A program made the translations under genes and the position numbers. Shown piece after piece: positions 27,273 through 36,843 of a stretch of 64,000 nucleotides of DNA (positions are counted from its first letter, which is position 1; each line of letters starts with the position of its first letter). The stretch is from Verrucomicrobiota bacterium. GTDB lineage: Bacteria; Verrucomicrobiota; Verrucomicrobiia; Limisphaerales; JADLHS01. The notes under the pieces are model-generated. The model did no database searches. It saw only the letters and a list, made by a program, of their open reading frames with translations, and was not told the DNA's origin. The stretch is from positions 357,094-421,093 of the forward strand of contig JAKQDQ010000042.1 of NCBI GenBank assembly GCA_029573725.1. Reading direction: 5' to 3'.

Positions 27273-29747
27273 TTATGGTGACGCGAGCAGCCGGCGGACC
27301 CAGTCGGCGGTGCGCTCCAGGTAGTAATCGGCGGCGCACGGTTGATAATCCTGGTAGGTGAACCCGGGAGTCCATTTCGGCACGGCGCGTTCAATCTGGG
27401 TGCCTTCGTGCCACTCATTGAACGAGGTGACGCCCACCAGCTCCGGCCTTACTCTCAACGCTGCGGACCACATCCGATCATAATACGCTCCACCTTCCCG
27501 GGCGCGCGTGTTTGCGTCGTTCCAGGGGCGGATGCGGGTGTCAACATAGCTCGGAGCCACGCAGGGGACGAACAACTTGCCGTTGGCGCGTGCCCATTCC
27601 ATCAATTTCGGCCAGTTTTTCATCGTCGATCCGTAGGTGAAGCCATCCGTCGCAAAGTAGGTGTAGAAACCATCGAAGCCGCCGTCCGTGATGAACCGTT
27701 CCTCCTGCGCGTTCACCCACAGACCAATGACAACGGCGTCAAAGGAGGTGCCGCGCAGCGTCTGCCGGCCGTTTGGTTGCAGCAACGTCGCCCAGTCGCT
27801 CGCCGGAGTCAGGTAGGAGTCATAAACGAAAAAGACCGGACGCCGGCCGTGACTCGCCAGTCGTTGCAGCGCGGGTGAGGCGCCAAATTTTTCCAGCAAG
27901 TAACCCACCGCATCCCGCGTGGTGGTTGCGTTGCGGCCGGGAAAGGGTTCGAGATGAAAACTGATTTTCAATCCGTTGGCCTCCGCCACTTCGAACAACG
28001 CGGGCAACGCGCGGTCGGTGAAGGTGTCACGCCCCCACCAACTGACGCAGATCGTTCCCACGCCCGCCTGCTGCAATTGACGGACGTGTTCGCGCAGCAC
28101 CGCCGGGTCATTCACACTGTAACAGCCGAGTGCCGGATAGAAGTTCGCGCCGATGTCGTCGCCGCCGGGGAAGGCGCGCGGCGGCCCGTGGCGCACGGCG
28201 ACCGGATGGTTCCAATTGGCGTAGCGACCGTCCCGGGCAGGGTTGCCATACCACGGATAATAAAAGGCGATGACGCGTTCGGAGCCGGGGGGGCGGGTCG
28301 GCGGAGTGGCGGCAGCGAATTGTTGGGCATAAGCGTCGCGCCAGCGCTCGCCGGCTGCCGGATCGGTCACGCAGTCCGCCCAGTTCAACCGGGCGTGAAC
28401 CTGCGGGGCCGTGCGGGACAGGCCTTCCGTGGCGAAGCGTTTGGCGAGTTGTTGGAATTCGCGTCCCCACACCTTGGCCGTGCCATCGGCCCGGTACAGA
28501 CCGGTTAATTCGCTGACGTCGGTGGCTTCGGGTTGATCGTAAAATCCCCAGTTGAGCCAGCCGCAAGCCAGACCGGCGGTCGTCTCGATCAAGCGACGGC
28601 ACCATTGCGCCTGTTGCGCCTCGGAAGCGGCTGGAGGCCGGCCCTGGTCAAAGCGGGGTGTGCCGCCGCCGTACCAGCCGAACTCCGCAATGACGACCGG
28701 CTTGCCCGTTTTGGCCACCTCCGACACGACGCCGTGCAGGTAGGCGAGGTTGCGCTGCTCCTCCTCCGCATCGCGGTAGGTGAACGCGCCCCGATCCAGT
28801 GGATAGAAATGCATCTCCATGAAGTCCAGAAAGCGGGCCTGCCGACCGGGGTGGAACGCGGCATAATGCTTCACACTGGGGAGCAGACTCGGCACCGACC
28901 ATTGCACCAGACCGACGGTAACGAGCGCCTGCGGATCAGCGGCTTTGAGCGCGACGACCTGGCGGCGCGTCCATTCGTCCGCAATGGATTCACGGAACGC
29001 CTGATAATCCAGCAGTGCGCGGTCGCCGGGCATCGCTTGTGGCGCGGGCGGCGCAAAATCTCCGGGGGGCGGGAGATTGGTGCGACCCCACGCTGTCGCC
29101 AGGTTTTCCATTGAGCCGTAACGCTGTTTCAACCAATCGTTCCATTTCACGCGCAGCGCCGGGGTGTCCCACGGAACATGGGGTTCGTTCAGCAGGTCGT
29201 AGGCGAAAATGACGCTGCGACCGCGATAGCGCGCGGCAAACGCCGACCAGAATTGTTCCAAGGCCGTCAGGAACGCCTCGTCGGCGTACCGATCCGGTGT
29301 TGCCCAGTCCGGCAAGCCTTCCCAATGATCCGGACCGGTCGGATGCACATAAATCCCGCTGGCTTCGGCCAGCTCAAGAAACTCGTCAAACTTCGCGAGG
29401 CCGGCGGCATCCAGTTGCCCCGGCGTGGAATAGAACGAGCCGAAACTCAGAAAAACCCGGACGCAGTTCACGCCAGCGGCCTGCATCCGTCTGAAATCCT
29501 CACGGGTGGCGCTGGCGTTGAATTGTTTCCACACCTGCGGCGCCCAACCCGTGCCGGGACGATAGTAGTTTACGCCGAAGGGAATGAACGGTCGTCCGTC
29601 GCTGGTCACGAAGCCGCGGGCATCCGCCGCCAGTTGGAGGCGCGGCAATTTCGGCGTTGCCGCCTCACCGCCGACCAGTGACGGCAGAGCCACGAGCAGC
29701 ATCCCGACCGCCAGCAGGCGCTGCCCGCCCGCGCAGATACGGGGCAT
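27273..29747 (-). CDS. Exported GH5-like plus GH99-like glycoside hydrolase fusion
   Basis: 824 aa from ATG 29747, which gives a signal peptide (MPRICAGGQRLLAVGMLLVA); ATG 29822 would add 25 residues. Residues about 45-440 are a clan GH-A/GH5-type barrel with acid/base E188 in YDLLNEPH and nucleophile E355 in VVIAEFGWYGGG. Residues about 490-820 match GH99 (endo-alpha-1,2-mannosidase/mannanase family): VIAFYYPWYGNP, GTICVSWWGRDT, FHLEPFPGR and the catalytic-region SFNEWHEGTQIE. The enzyme is probably periplasmic or secreted and attacks a mannose-containing glycan with two chemistries. The linker around 445-485 has an Ala/Pro-rich stretch. It lies 236 bp upstream of the isomerase operon on the same strand. 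Confidence 0.88.
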   Translation of the reverse strand: MPRICAGGQRLLAVGMLLVALPSLVGGEAATPKLPRLQLAADARGFVTSDGRPFIPFGVNYYRPGTGWAPQVWKQFNASATREDFRRMQAAGVNCVRVFLSFGSFYSTPGQLDAAGLAKFDEFLELAEASGIYVHPTGPDHWEGLPDWATPDRYADEAFLTALEQFWSAFAARYRGRSVIFAYDLLNEPHVPWDTPALRVKWNDWLKQRYGSMENLATAWGRTNLPPPGDFAPPAPQAMPGDRALLDYQAFRESIADEWTRRQVVALKAADPQALVTVGLVQWSVPSLLPSVKHYAAFHPGRQARFLDFMEMHFYPLDRGAFTYRDAEEEQRNLAYLHGVVSEVAKTGKPVVIAEFGWYGGGTPRFDQGRPPAASEAQQAQWCRRLIETTAGLACGWLNWGFYDQPEATDVSELTGLYRADGTAKVWGREFQQLAKRFATEGLSRTAPQVHARLNWADCVTDPAAGERWRDAYAQQFAAATPPTRPPGSERVIAFYYPWYGNPARDGRYANWNHPVAVRHGPPRAFPGGDDIGANFYPALGCYSVNDPAVLREHVRQLQQAGVGTICVSWWGRDTFTDRALPALFEVAEANGLKISFHLEPFPGRNATTTRDAVGYLLEKFGASPALQRLASHGRRPVFFVYDSYLTPASDWATLLQPNGRQTLRGTSFDAVVIGLWVNAQEERFITDGGFDGFYTYFATDGFTYGSTMKNWPKLMEWARANGKLFVPCVAPSYVDTRIRPWNDANTRAREGGAYYDRMWSAALRVRPELVGVTSFNEWHEGTQIERAVPKWTPGFTYQDYQPCAADYYLERTADWVRRLLASP

Positions 29748-29923
29748 CACCTGTTTTGCGCCCGGTGAGGCGCAACGGTTGTCAAGCCCGCCCGGCCACC
29801 CGTTCAGTGCGTCACTGTCCATGAGGGATCAGTCAACGGACGCTGAAACCAGGTGGGTGGCGGTGTTCGTCGAGGCGGCGGAGTCACCGCCCGTAATGCT
29901 GGCAGCGTGAAGGGCACGTGTGT

Positions 29924-31270
29924 TTACACCAGTTCCGCGGCGTATTTCTGAATTTTGCGGATGGCTTCGGCAATCTGGTCCATGTCGGTGCGCGGACCGA
30001 GCAGCATGTTTTGCGTGAACCAGACCGCCTGCTCGCACACGCGGTCGTTTTGCGGACAATTCCGGGTTTGCTCCAGCCACGTTTGCATGCGTTTTTCGCC
30101 ATACACCTTCAGAAAGTGCGGGTCCTGGGCGAGATTAGCCACGTAAGCGCCACGGTGCATCGGACCGTAACCACCGGAAGCGCCCACACCTTCCTTGCCG
30201 AGCGCGGCGAGAAATTTGGCGCGCGGCAGTCTGGCGAATCGTTCCGGATCGTAGCGGAACATGTACAGATGATACGCACTGCGGGTCGTGCCGGGATACA
30301 ACTTGGCGGGGGTGATGCCGGGGATTTCCCGCAGCAACTGGGTCAGGTATTGGGCGTTCTCGGTGCGCCGCTGGGTTTGGGCCACCACGCGCGTCATCTG
30401 CGCCAGCAACAGGCCGCCCTGAAATTCGCAAAGCCGGAGATTCGAGCCCCGCGTGCCCGCGTAGCTGAAGCTGGCCCCGGTGACTTTTTTGGCCTGGCCC
30501 TGCGTGTGAAAGTGGTAGCAGGCGTCGGCAAATTGATCATCATTGGTCAGCACGGCCCCGCCCTCGCCGGAATTCAGATTTTTACTCGCCTGGAAGCTGA
30601 AACAACCTGCCAGTCCCAGCGTGCCAACCTTCCGGCCGCGCCACTCGCCAAGGTGCGCCTGGCAGGCGTCTTCAATGACCGGCAGTTTGTGGCGCTGGCC
30701 AATCGCCAGAATTTTGTCCAGATCCGCCGGGCTGCCGGCGATGTGAACCGGAAGCAGCGCCTTGGTCTGGGGCGTGATGGCGGCCTCAATTTTATCCGCG
30801 TCAATTTGAAAACTCTCGGGGTCCACATCCACGAAGATGGGCAGCGCGTAATTCAGCACGATGACGTTGTAGGTGGCGACAAAAGTGTAGGGCGTGGTGA
30901 TTACTTCATCGCCCGGGCCGACATGCAAAGCGCCCAGGGCGGTGGTGAGGGCGGCGGTGCCGCTGGCGGTGGCGAGGGCGTGTCGGGCACCGGTCAGTTG
31001 CTGGTAGGCGTCTTCGAAACGCGCCACATTCTTGCCGGAACCGCGGTACCAATGCTTCGAGCGCAAGGTGGCGAGAACCGCTTCTTCCTCGGCGGCCTCA
31101 ACAACTGGCCAGCCCGGGAAGCTCCCGGAAAAAGCCTTGCTGCCACCCAGTGCCGCGGGTTTGGCGGCGGCTTCTGCGCCGCGGGTGATTTGCGGCAGAC
31201 CAACCGCGAGGCCGGCGCCGGCCACGGTGGTGCTGCCCAGAAATTTGCGACGGGTGACGTGATTTTGCAT
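29924..31270 (-). CDS. Tat-signal DegT/DnrJ/EryC1/StrS-family aminotransferase
   Basis: 448 aa. The N-terminus has a twin-arginine signal (TRRKFLG, then STTVAGAGLAVGLP), predicting export of the folded, cofactor-loaded enzyme. The DegT/AHBA-synthase fold is clear: cofactor-binding TASGTAALTTALGAL, phosphate/ring Asp201 in VIEDACQAHLG, and PLP-lysine K230 in CFSFQASKNLNSGEGG. Cytoplasmic relatives aminate keto-sugars; here the partner sugar would be outside the inner membrane. The downstream GH5-GH99 gene is on the same strand, consistent with a glycan-processing cluster. No ribosome site is obvious before the ATG. Confidence 0.9.
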   Translation of the reverse strand: MQNHVTRRKFLGSTTVAGAGLAVGLPQITRGAEAAAKPAALGGSKAFSGSFPGWPVVEAAEEEAVLATLRSKHWYRGSGKNVARFEDAYQQLTGARHALATASGTAALTTALGALHVGPGDEVITTPYTFVATYNVIVLNYALPIFVDVDPESFQIDADKIEAAITPQTKALLPVHIAGSPADLDKILAIGQRHKLPVIEDACQAHLGEWRGRKVGTLGLAGCFSFQASKNLNSGEGGAVLTNDDQFADACYHFHTQGQAKKVTGASFSYAGTRGSNLRLCEFQGGLLLAQMTRVVAQTQRRTENAQYLTQLLREIPGITPAKLYPGTTRSAYHLYMFRYDPERFARLPRAKFLAALGKEGVGASGGYGPMHRGAYVANLAQDPHFLKVYGEKRMQTWLEQTRNCPQNDRVCEQAVWFTQNMLLGPRTDMDQIAEAIRKIQKYAAELV

Positions 31271-31473
31271 AAAGTGTGCTTGCTGGCTTCGGTCCTGATT
31301 GATGATGGCTCATCCACTCGGGGGCCACCTGCGTCGGATCCGGTGGTTTACAAGCGTCATGCGTAGGTCATTCCCGGCGTGGGAGCAAGTAGAATGTGTC
31401 CCGGGGCGTGCGGTTTCAGAGGGAGCTTCGGAACGCCACGTGAATTGGCAAAGATTTTGCGGGGAATCCGGGG

Positions 31474-32166
31474 ATGAATGACGTTCCGTCGCGATCCGGC
31501 CAGTGGCTTTCCCCCACGCTGATCACCCTGATACTCGCCAACCTGGTCCCGCTCTACGGCGTGCTGGCGCTCGGCTGGGAGGTGTATGCGGTGGTGCTTC
31601 TCTTCTGGCTGGAAAACCTGATCATCGGAGGTGTCAACGCCCTGCGCATGTTGTGTTGCCAGCCGCAGGAACGCGGCTTGTGGCTCGTCAAAATGTTCCT
31701 CGTGCCGTTCTTCTGCTTCCACTATGGCATTTTTACGCTTGTCCATGGAGCGTTTATCATCGGCCTTTTCGGCGGCGCCTTCCGACAGGGTGCGTCGGCC
31801 GCCCAGTGGAGCGACGTAATCCGGACGATTGGACAGTTGCACCTGGGCTATGCCGCGGCGGCCCTTCTGGCGAGCCACGGGTTTGCGTTTGTTTACAATT
31901 TTCTGTGGCGGGGTGAATTTCGCACCGCCTCGTTGACCAACGCGATGCAGTCTCCGTACGGCCGGGTGGTGGTGTTGCACATCGCCATTCTGGGCGGCGC
32001 ATTTCTCATTTTGCAGCTGCATGCGCCCCAGGGCGCTTTGGCGTTGTTGGTGCTTCTGAAAATCATCCTGGATGTACGGGCGCACAACCGGGAATCCAAA
32101 GGGAAGCCGGCCCCGCCATTTGCGCGGAGGTTTTCTGCGCCGGCGGCGACATCCACCGCGCCATAG
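31474..32166 (+). CDS. DUF6498-type integral membrane protein
   Basis: 230 aa with five or six hydrophobic helices, matching the DUF6498 family layout (VVLLFWLENLIIGGVNALRM near the N-terminus and FHYGIFTLVHGAFIIGLFGG in the middle). The start ATG follows GGGG-rich sequence. The tail is basic and proline-rich, probably cytoplasmic. Function unknown. It is divergent from the DegT gene (203-bp shared upstream region) and convergent with the DUF5989 gene. Confidence 0.82.
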   Translation: MNDVPSRSGQWLSPTLITLILANLVPLYGVLALGWEVYAVVLLFWLENLIIGGVNALRMLCCQPQERGLWLVKMFLVPFFCFHYGIFTLVHGAFIIGLFGGAFRQGASAAQWSDVIRTIGQLHLGYAAAALLASHGFAFVYNFLWRGEFRTASLTNAMQSPYGRVVVLHIAILGGAFLILQLHAPQGALALLVLLKIILDVRAHNRESKGKPAPPFARRFSAPAATSTAP

Positions 32167-32343
32167 TCTGCATGCCGCCGCGCCGGCGGCGGAAGCGGGA
32201 AACCTCCCGACGCTCCGGACATCCCGTCCCCGCTGCGTTCCTCGACAGCGGATGCGATCCGGTCGGCGCGCCGCCAGTCGCGCCCGGACCCGGGCGGCGA
32301 GGGTTCGGGGCTGTTCCAGACGAATCCGCCGGGGTTCGCGCGG

Positions 32344-32544
32344 CTAAAATAGCGTGTAAATGAAGGGCGCGGCGCCCGTGCCGGACAAGAGGACCAGCAC
32401 GCCCAAAATCAGCAGGACGAGGAGGATCGGAATCAGCCACCACTTTTTGTTCTCGCGCAAGAACCCCCAAAGCTCGGCGAAAAATCCCGGCGAGGATTGT
32501 TCCCGGGCGGCCCGTTCGAAATCTTTTGGTTTGCGTTGGCTCAT
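32344..32544 (-). CDS. DUF5989-type small membrane protein (SxtK-like position)
   Basis: 66 aa from ATG 32544; a TTG at 32571 overlapping the upstream stop could add nine residues. It has a charged N-terminus, a FFAELWGFLRENKKWWLIPI segment and one transmembrane helix (VLLILGVLVLLSG), the pattern of DUF5989. It closes a three-gene run with SxtJ-like and carbamoyltransferase genes and probably works with them; function unknown. Confidence 0.82.
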   Translation of the reverse strand: MSQRKPKDFERAAREQSSPGFFAELWGFLRENKKWWLIPILLVLLILGVLVLLSGTGAAPFIYTLF

Positions 32545-32567
32545 GCGCGGCAATTCAAGGTGTCCTT

Positions 32568-32984
32568 TCAATACTGGCGAAAATAGCGACGCACGTCCGC
32601 CGGTGAGGCTTTCGGCCGCCAGAGGCTTTCATCGGAAGCGGGCCGCGCGCGTTGCAGCGGATCGCGTCCACGCCCGCGAAAGACCAATGCCAGGGGGGTG
32701 ATCAGTCCGTAAAAAATCAGCGCCAGCACAAGCTGCGAAACCAGCCAGCCAATGGGAAAGGCCAGAACCATCGCCGCCACGTAACACCAGCGGATGCGGT
32801 CCGGCCGGACCCAGCCCAGTCCCCCAATCCCCACCGCCACCCCCGCCAGCAGAAGGGCGACCTGCTGGCGCCCGGGTTGCACCCACAGTCGCCCCGCGAG
32901 CAGCAGCCAGGCCACCAGCCAGGCGGCTGCGAATTGCCGCAACATCTTCCGGTTCGGATGCAGCTGGAGATCGGTCCATTTCAT
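32568..32984 (-). CDS. SxtJ-family membrane protein
   Basis: 138 aa with four hydrophobic helices and the N-terminal motif LQLHPNRKMLRQFAAAWLV typical of the SxtJ family, named after a saxitoxin-cluster protein of unknown function. It starts 21 bp after the carbamoyltransferase stop, and its stop overlaps a possible TTG start of the DUF5989 gene. The constant pairing with a carbamoyltransferase suggests a membrane partner for modification of an exported product. Confidence 0.85.
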   Translation of the reverse strand: MKWTDLQLHPNRKMLRQFAAAWLVAWLLLAGRLWVQPGRQQVALLLAGVAVGIGGLGWVRPDRIRWCYVAAMVLAFPIGWLVSQLVLALIFYGLITPLALVFRGRGRDPLQRARPASDESLWRPKASPADVRRYFRQY

Positions 32985-33005
32985 GTGCCGGCACGGGGCA
33001 GCCGT

Positions 33006-34862
33006 CTAATCGAGTTCAAATCGGGTCATGTGTTGGGCGCGTTGCGTCGGGGTGAGTGTGTTTTTCTGCTGCTCCTTGTGCAACACAAAATCCTCCAACA
33101 CGAGCACGTCCAGGTCCGTGGCGAGAAAACACTGGTGCGCGTCGTGCGGCGTGGCGACGATGGGTTCACCGCGAATGTTGAAGCTGGTGTTGATCAGCAC
33201 CGGGCAGCCGGTATGTTCCGCGAAAGCTGTGAGCAGGCGATGGAACCGGCCGTGACGCGAAGCGTCCACGGTTTGCACCCGGGCGCTGTAATCCAGGTGA
33301 GTCACGGCGGGTAGCGTGGAGCGCACGATATTGATCCGTTGACGCAAATCGGGATCGGTTCGCATTTGATGGATCTGAGCCGCGGAGAGTTGCCGGCGGT
33401 GTTTTTCCAGGAGGTCGGCAACGAGCAGCATGTAGGGGCTTTCCTGATCGGCTCGGAGCGCGAAATAATCCGCCGCGCGCTCCCGCAAGACGCAGGGGGC
33501 AAACGGACGAAAGCTTTCCCGGAACTTGATGCACAAGTTCATTCTGGCCTGCATGGCGGGATCGCGGGGATCGCCCAGGATGCTGCGCGCTCCGAGCGCG
33601 CGCGGACCGAACTCCATGCGGCCGTGGAACCAACCGATGATTTTTCCCTCCGCAAGCCAGCGTGCCACCTCCGCCAGCAGGCGGGCTTCGTCGTCAAACC
33701 GGGTGTAGGTTGCCCCGGTCTCGTGCAGAAAGCTTTCAATCTCTGCCCGGGAAAATTGCGGACCGAGGAAACTGCCCTTTTGTGCGTCGCCCTCCCGGGG
33801 TGCGCGCGGATTTTCGAGCAGCTGGTACCAGACGAACAGCGCGGCGCCCAGGGCCCCACCCGCGTCGCCCGCCGCGGGTTGAATCCACAACTCTTCAAAC
33901 GGGCCTTCCCGCAACAGGCGACCGTTGGCGACGCAATTCAGGGCCACCCCGCCGGCCAGCACCAGCTTCCGCCTTCCAGTTTGCCGGTGCACTTCCCGCG
34001 CCATGCGCAGCAGAATTTCCTCGGTGACCGCCTGAATGCTCGCCGCCAGGTCCATGTGCCGTTGTTCCAGCGCCGTCTCCGGGCGGCGGGGCGGGCCGCC
34101 GAATCGGCGATGGAATTTTGCGCTGGTCATGGTCAGTCCCTGGCAATAGTTGAAGTAATCCTGATTCATCCAGAAACTGCCGTCCGCTTTCAGGTCGAGC
34201 AGTTCCTGGAGGATCAGCCCGCGATAGATCGGTTGACCGTAAGGGGCCAGTCCCATGAGTTTGTACTCGCCGCTGTTGACCTTGAACCCGCAGTAATAAG
34301 TGAATGCGGAATAAAGCAGGCCGATCGAATGGGGGAAGCGCAGTTCGGCGTGCAGTCGCAGCCGGTTGCCTTCCCCCACGCCCCACGTGGCCGTGCTCCA
34401 CTCGCCCACGCCATCCACCGTCAGAATCGCGGCTTGCTCAAATGGACTCGGGAAAAAGGCGCTGGCGGCGTGGCTCTCGTGATGGTCGGTGAAAACCAGC
34501 GGCACGTGCCGGGCTTGTGGGAGATGGCGACGCAAGGCGCGGCGCAGGTGCAGTTTGTCCTTCAACCAGATGGGCACGGCGAGCCGGAAACTACGAAAGC
34601 CGGCGGGAGCATGAGCCAGATAAGTTTCCAGCAGCCGTTCAAATTTCGTGAGCGGTTTGTCATAAAAGACGATGTAGTCGAGGTCCTGGGCATCCAAGTT
34701 GGCTTCCTGCAAACAATAAGCCACGGCCTGAGTGGGGAAGGTCGCGTCGTGCTTTTGCCGGGTAAACCGTTCCTCTTGAGCAGCGGCCACGATCTCGCCA
34801 TCCACCAACAACGCGGCCGCGCTGTCGTGATAAAATGCCGAGATGCCCAGTATGGTGGTCAT
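33006..34862 (-). CDS. NodU/CmcH-family O-carbamoyltransferase
   Basis: 618 aa. ATG 34862 is chosen because GGAG sits five bases upstream. The N-terminal actin-like nucleotide-binding part begins GISAFYHDSAAALLVDG, with the EERFTRQKHD histidine/charged region and a DHHESHAASAFFPSP metal-binding motif. The middle has LVLAGGVALNCVANG. The C-terminal YrdC-like part has ARSILGDPRDPAMQARMN and FNIRGEPIV. Such enzymes transfer a carbamoyl group from carbamoyl phosphate, through carbamoyl-AMP, to a hydroxyl. It is first gene of a compact operon with SxtJ and DUF5989 proteins; the acceptor is unknown. Confidence 0.93.
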   Translation of the reverse strand: MTTILGISAFYHDSAAALLVDGEIVAAAQEERFTRQKHDATFPTQAVAYCLQEANLDAQDLDYIVFYDKPLTKFERLLETYLAHAPAGFRSFRLAVPIWLKDKLHLRRALRRHLPQARHVPLVFTDHHESHAASAFFPSPFEQAAILTVDGVGEWSTATWGVGEGNRLRLHAELRFPHSIGLLYSAFTYYCGFKVNSGEYKLMGLAPYGQPIYRGLILQELLDLKADGSFWMNQDYFNYCQGLTMTSAKFHRRFGGPPRRPETALEQRHMDLAASIQAVTEEILLRMAREVHRQTGRRKLVLAGGVALNCVANGRLLREGPFEELWIQPAAGDAGGALGAALFVWYQLLENPRAPREGDAQKGSFLGPQFSRAEIESFLHETGATYTRFDDEARLLAEVARWLAEGKIIGWFHGRMEFGPRALGARSILGDPRDPAMQARMNLCIKFRESFRPFAPCVLRERAADYFALRADQESPYMLLVADLLEKHRRQLSAAQIHQMRTDPDLRQRINIVRSTLPAVTHLDYSARVQTVDASRHGRFHRLLTAFAEHTGCPVLINTSFNIRGEPIVATPHDAHQCFLATDLDVLVLEDFVLHKEQQKNTLTPTQRAQHMTRFELD

Positions 34863-35051
34863 GGTGACTCCAGTTCCGCCGCGCGATGTTAATAACCCAT
34901 GCGGGCCCGTTTGCAAGCGTCCCCGCGAACCGGCCTCGGATCAGGGCGATTAGCCGGATCTGTCGTCAGGGACGCGGGGCAGCGCTGAATCCGGTCCGGG
35001 GCTGGATCAGGCGGCTGGCATTTGGACTCGGCCGGCTGGTGCGAAGAGCGT

Positions 35052-36572
35052 TTATAACTTTGAGGATTTAACGTGCAGTGCGGCGGCGCCGGGAAAGGGA
35101 GCTTTGAACTCGTGGGCGCCGTCGCCGGCTTGGAGGCGCTCCGGCGACGCGCGTTCGGATCGCGTCGGATGAATCCACTCGATTTGGTAGGTCCCGGCTT
35201 TGAGTTCGAGCGAGAACGGCTGCGCACCAACTGGCTGGTAAACGAGGTATTCCTCGCCGGGGCAAGCAAGGCAATAGCCAGTGGAAGCAAGTTCATTGCG
35301 AGGAGTCATGGACGCCAGATTCATTTGTTCGGCAATGTATCGGGTTCGTCCCAGAGCCGCGCGAATGGGTTCCCAACCACGATCCACACCCAATACTGAA
35401 CCATCGTATGGGTCCATGAAAATCGGATTGTGGCCCCGGACGAAGCTCTTCCAAACCCAGTCGGCATTGCCCCCGACGCCCCAGATATGATCGGTGTCCA
35501 GCAGGCTGACTCGTTGTTCATTCCAAGCGGGTGGATTTTCACCAAAGCCGTCCACGCGTCCGGGCGAAATCCAATCTGCTGGACTGGCCAGCAGCGAGGG
35601 CAGGCGTTCCGCGCCGTGCCCGGTGTTTCCGACCGGATGTTGTTTCGGTTGGGTGCGCTCGCAATCCTGAACCGTTTGGATCACCCACCAGTTCCATTCC
35701 TTTTCGCCGCCCTCATTGATCACTTCGTAGAGCACGTTGTCCAGGTCATTCAGTGTGGTTACGACGTTGCGGAGGTACGCCGCTTGCCAGGCGTTAACCT
35801 CGGGGTTGCGCCGGGTATGAATGCGTCCGCTGAACGCGTCCGCATCCGCAACGGCGGGAGCTTGAAGATTATTGGCTGGATTCAGGGGATGGGAGCGCCA
35901 GGCCCAACCGTCATCAGTGCCGCGCCGCCGGTTGCCGTGAAACAAACCCCAACCCTCGAACAGCATCACACTGACATAGATGCCGCGTGTTCCGGCGGCC
36001 GCCACCCGCGCGCGCAGGCGATGGAAGTATTCAGGATTGAACTCGTTCAGATTGAATTTCGGTTCCCCGTCCAGCGCGTTGCCCGGACCGGTTCGTCGCC
36101 ACGGTAAGGGCGCGACGTGATGAATGAAGTCTTTTTTCAGGACGCCGTTCGCGCGGGTGTCCCAGGTGGTGGAATCCCACGTCCATAAGCGGATGAAGTT
36201 ATGACCGTGGTTTTGCAGGAAATTGAGGTAAGCCTCCCAGTCAAACGGCTCGGGTGGATTGCTTCGCCCCATGTCCACAAGATTGTTCCAGGTGTGCGAT
36301 CCCGTGAGATAGACCGCGCGCAACGCGCCGCCCGGCAAGCGGGTGCCGTCCGTGAAATAGCGCGGATTATCCGGATGAGCGCGCAGCGGTCCGGTGGCGG
36401 GAGCTGCCGTTGATTTAAGGACCAGGAAGCACAAGGCGGTGCCGACCAGAAGCCCGGCCCGGCCTGACGCGCTGATAAAAGTTTGTAACGCCGCCTGGCC
36501 GCGTGAGGCGGGTGGCGACCCGGCGGGTGCGGCTGGTTTGCTTGGCGTGTCCGTCGGCATGGGGGTGAGCAT
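35052..36572 (-). CDS. Exported TIM-barrel glycoside hydrolase-like protein
   Basis: 506 aa. ATG 36572 follows AGGA; an upstream TTG is unlikely. Residues about 1-60 form a Pro-rich, basic leader and then a hydrophobic export segment (GLLVGTALCFLVLKSTAAPA). The barrel region (about 70-420) resembles DUF4038/DUF6298 cellulase-like hydrolases: LTGSHTWNNLVDMG, HGHNFIRLWTWDST, VLYEVINEGGEKEWNWW (possible acid/base Glu) and HNPIFMDPYDG. The last ~80 residues look like the small beta domain found after DUF4038 (YLVYQPVGAQPFSLELKAGT). Substrate unknown, probably a plant- or algae-type polysaccharide. Confidence 0.75.
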   Translation of the reverse strand: MLTPMPTDTPSKPAAPAGSPPASRGQAALQTFISASGRAGLLVGTALCFLVLKSTAAPATGPLRAHPDNPRYFTDGTRLPGGALRAVYLTGSHTWNNLVDMGRSNPPEPFDWEAYLNFLQNHGHNFIRLWTWDSTTWDTRANGVLKKDFIHHVAPLPWRRTGPGNALDGEPKFNLNEFNPEYFHRLRARVAAAGTRGIYVSVMLFEGWGLFHGNRRRGTDDGWAWRSHPLNPANNLQAPAVADADAFSGRIHTRRNPEVNAWQAAYLRNVVTTLNDLDNVLYEVINEGGEKEWNWWVIQTVQDCERTQPKQHPVGNTGHGAERLPSLLASPADWISPGRVDGFGENPPAWNEQRVSLLDTDHIWGVGGNADWVWKSFVRGHNPIFMDPYDGSVLGVDRGWEPIRAALGRTRYIAEQMNLASMTPRNELASTGYCLACPGEEYLVYQPVGAQPFSLELKAGTYQIEWIHPTRSERASPERLQAGDGAHEFKAPFPGAAALHVKSSKL

Positions 36573-36843
36573 GGTTCCTGGGGCGATGCGCTGCAAGTCC
36601 AGACCCGGGCGAATGATTCGAGGATTGCGCCGGCCCGCGCTCTGGCGACACGATTGTCCGGTCGCAATGATTCAGTTGGTTTATGCGCGCGCCGCTGCGT
36701 GTTCATCACCTGCAGCTTCACCACGGGGGCACGATTTGCCCAGCTTTTCCCAACACTGTGGGGATTTTGTTTTGACAACCGACGGGAAACGCGTTGGCAT
36801 GACCAGCGACACGGTCAGTTGATTTAGTTTAACGGATGCAAGC

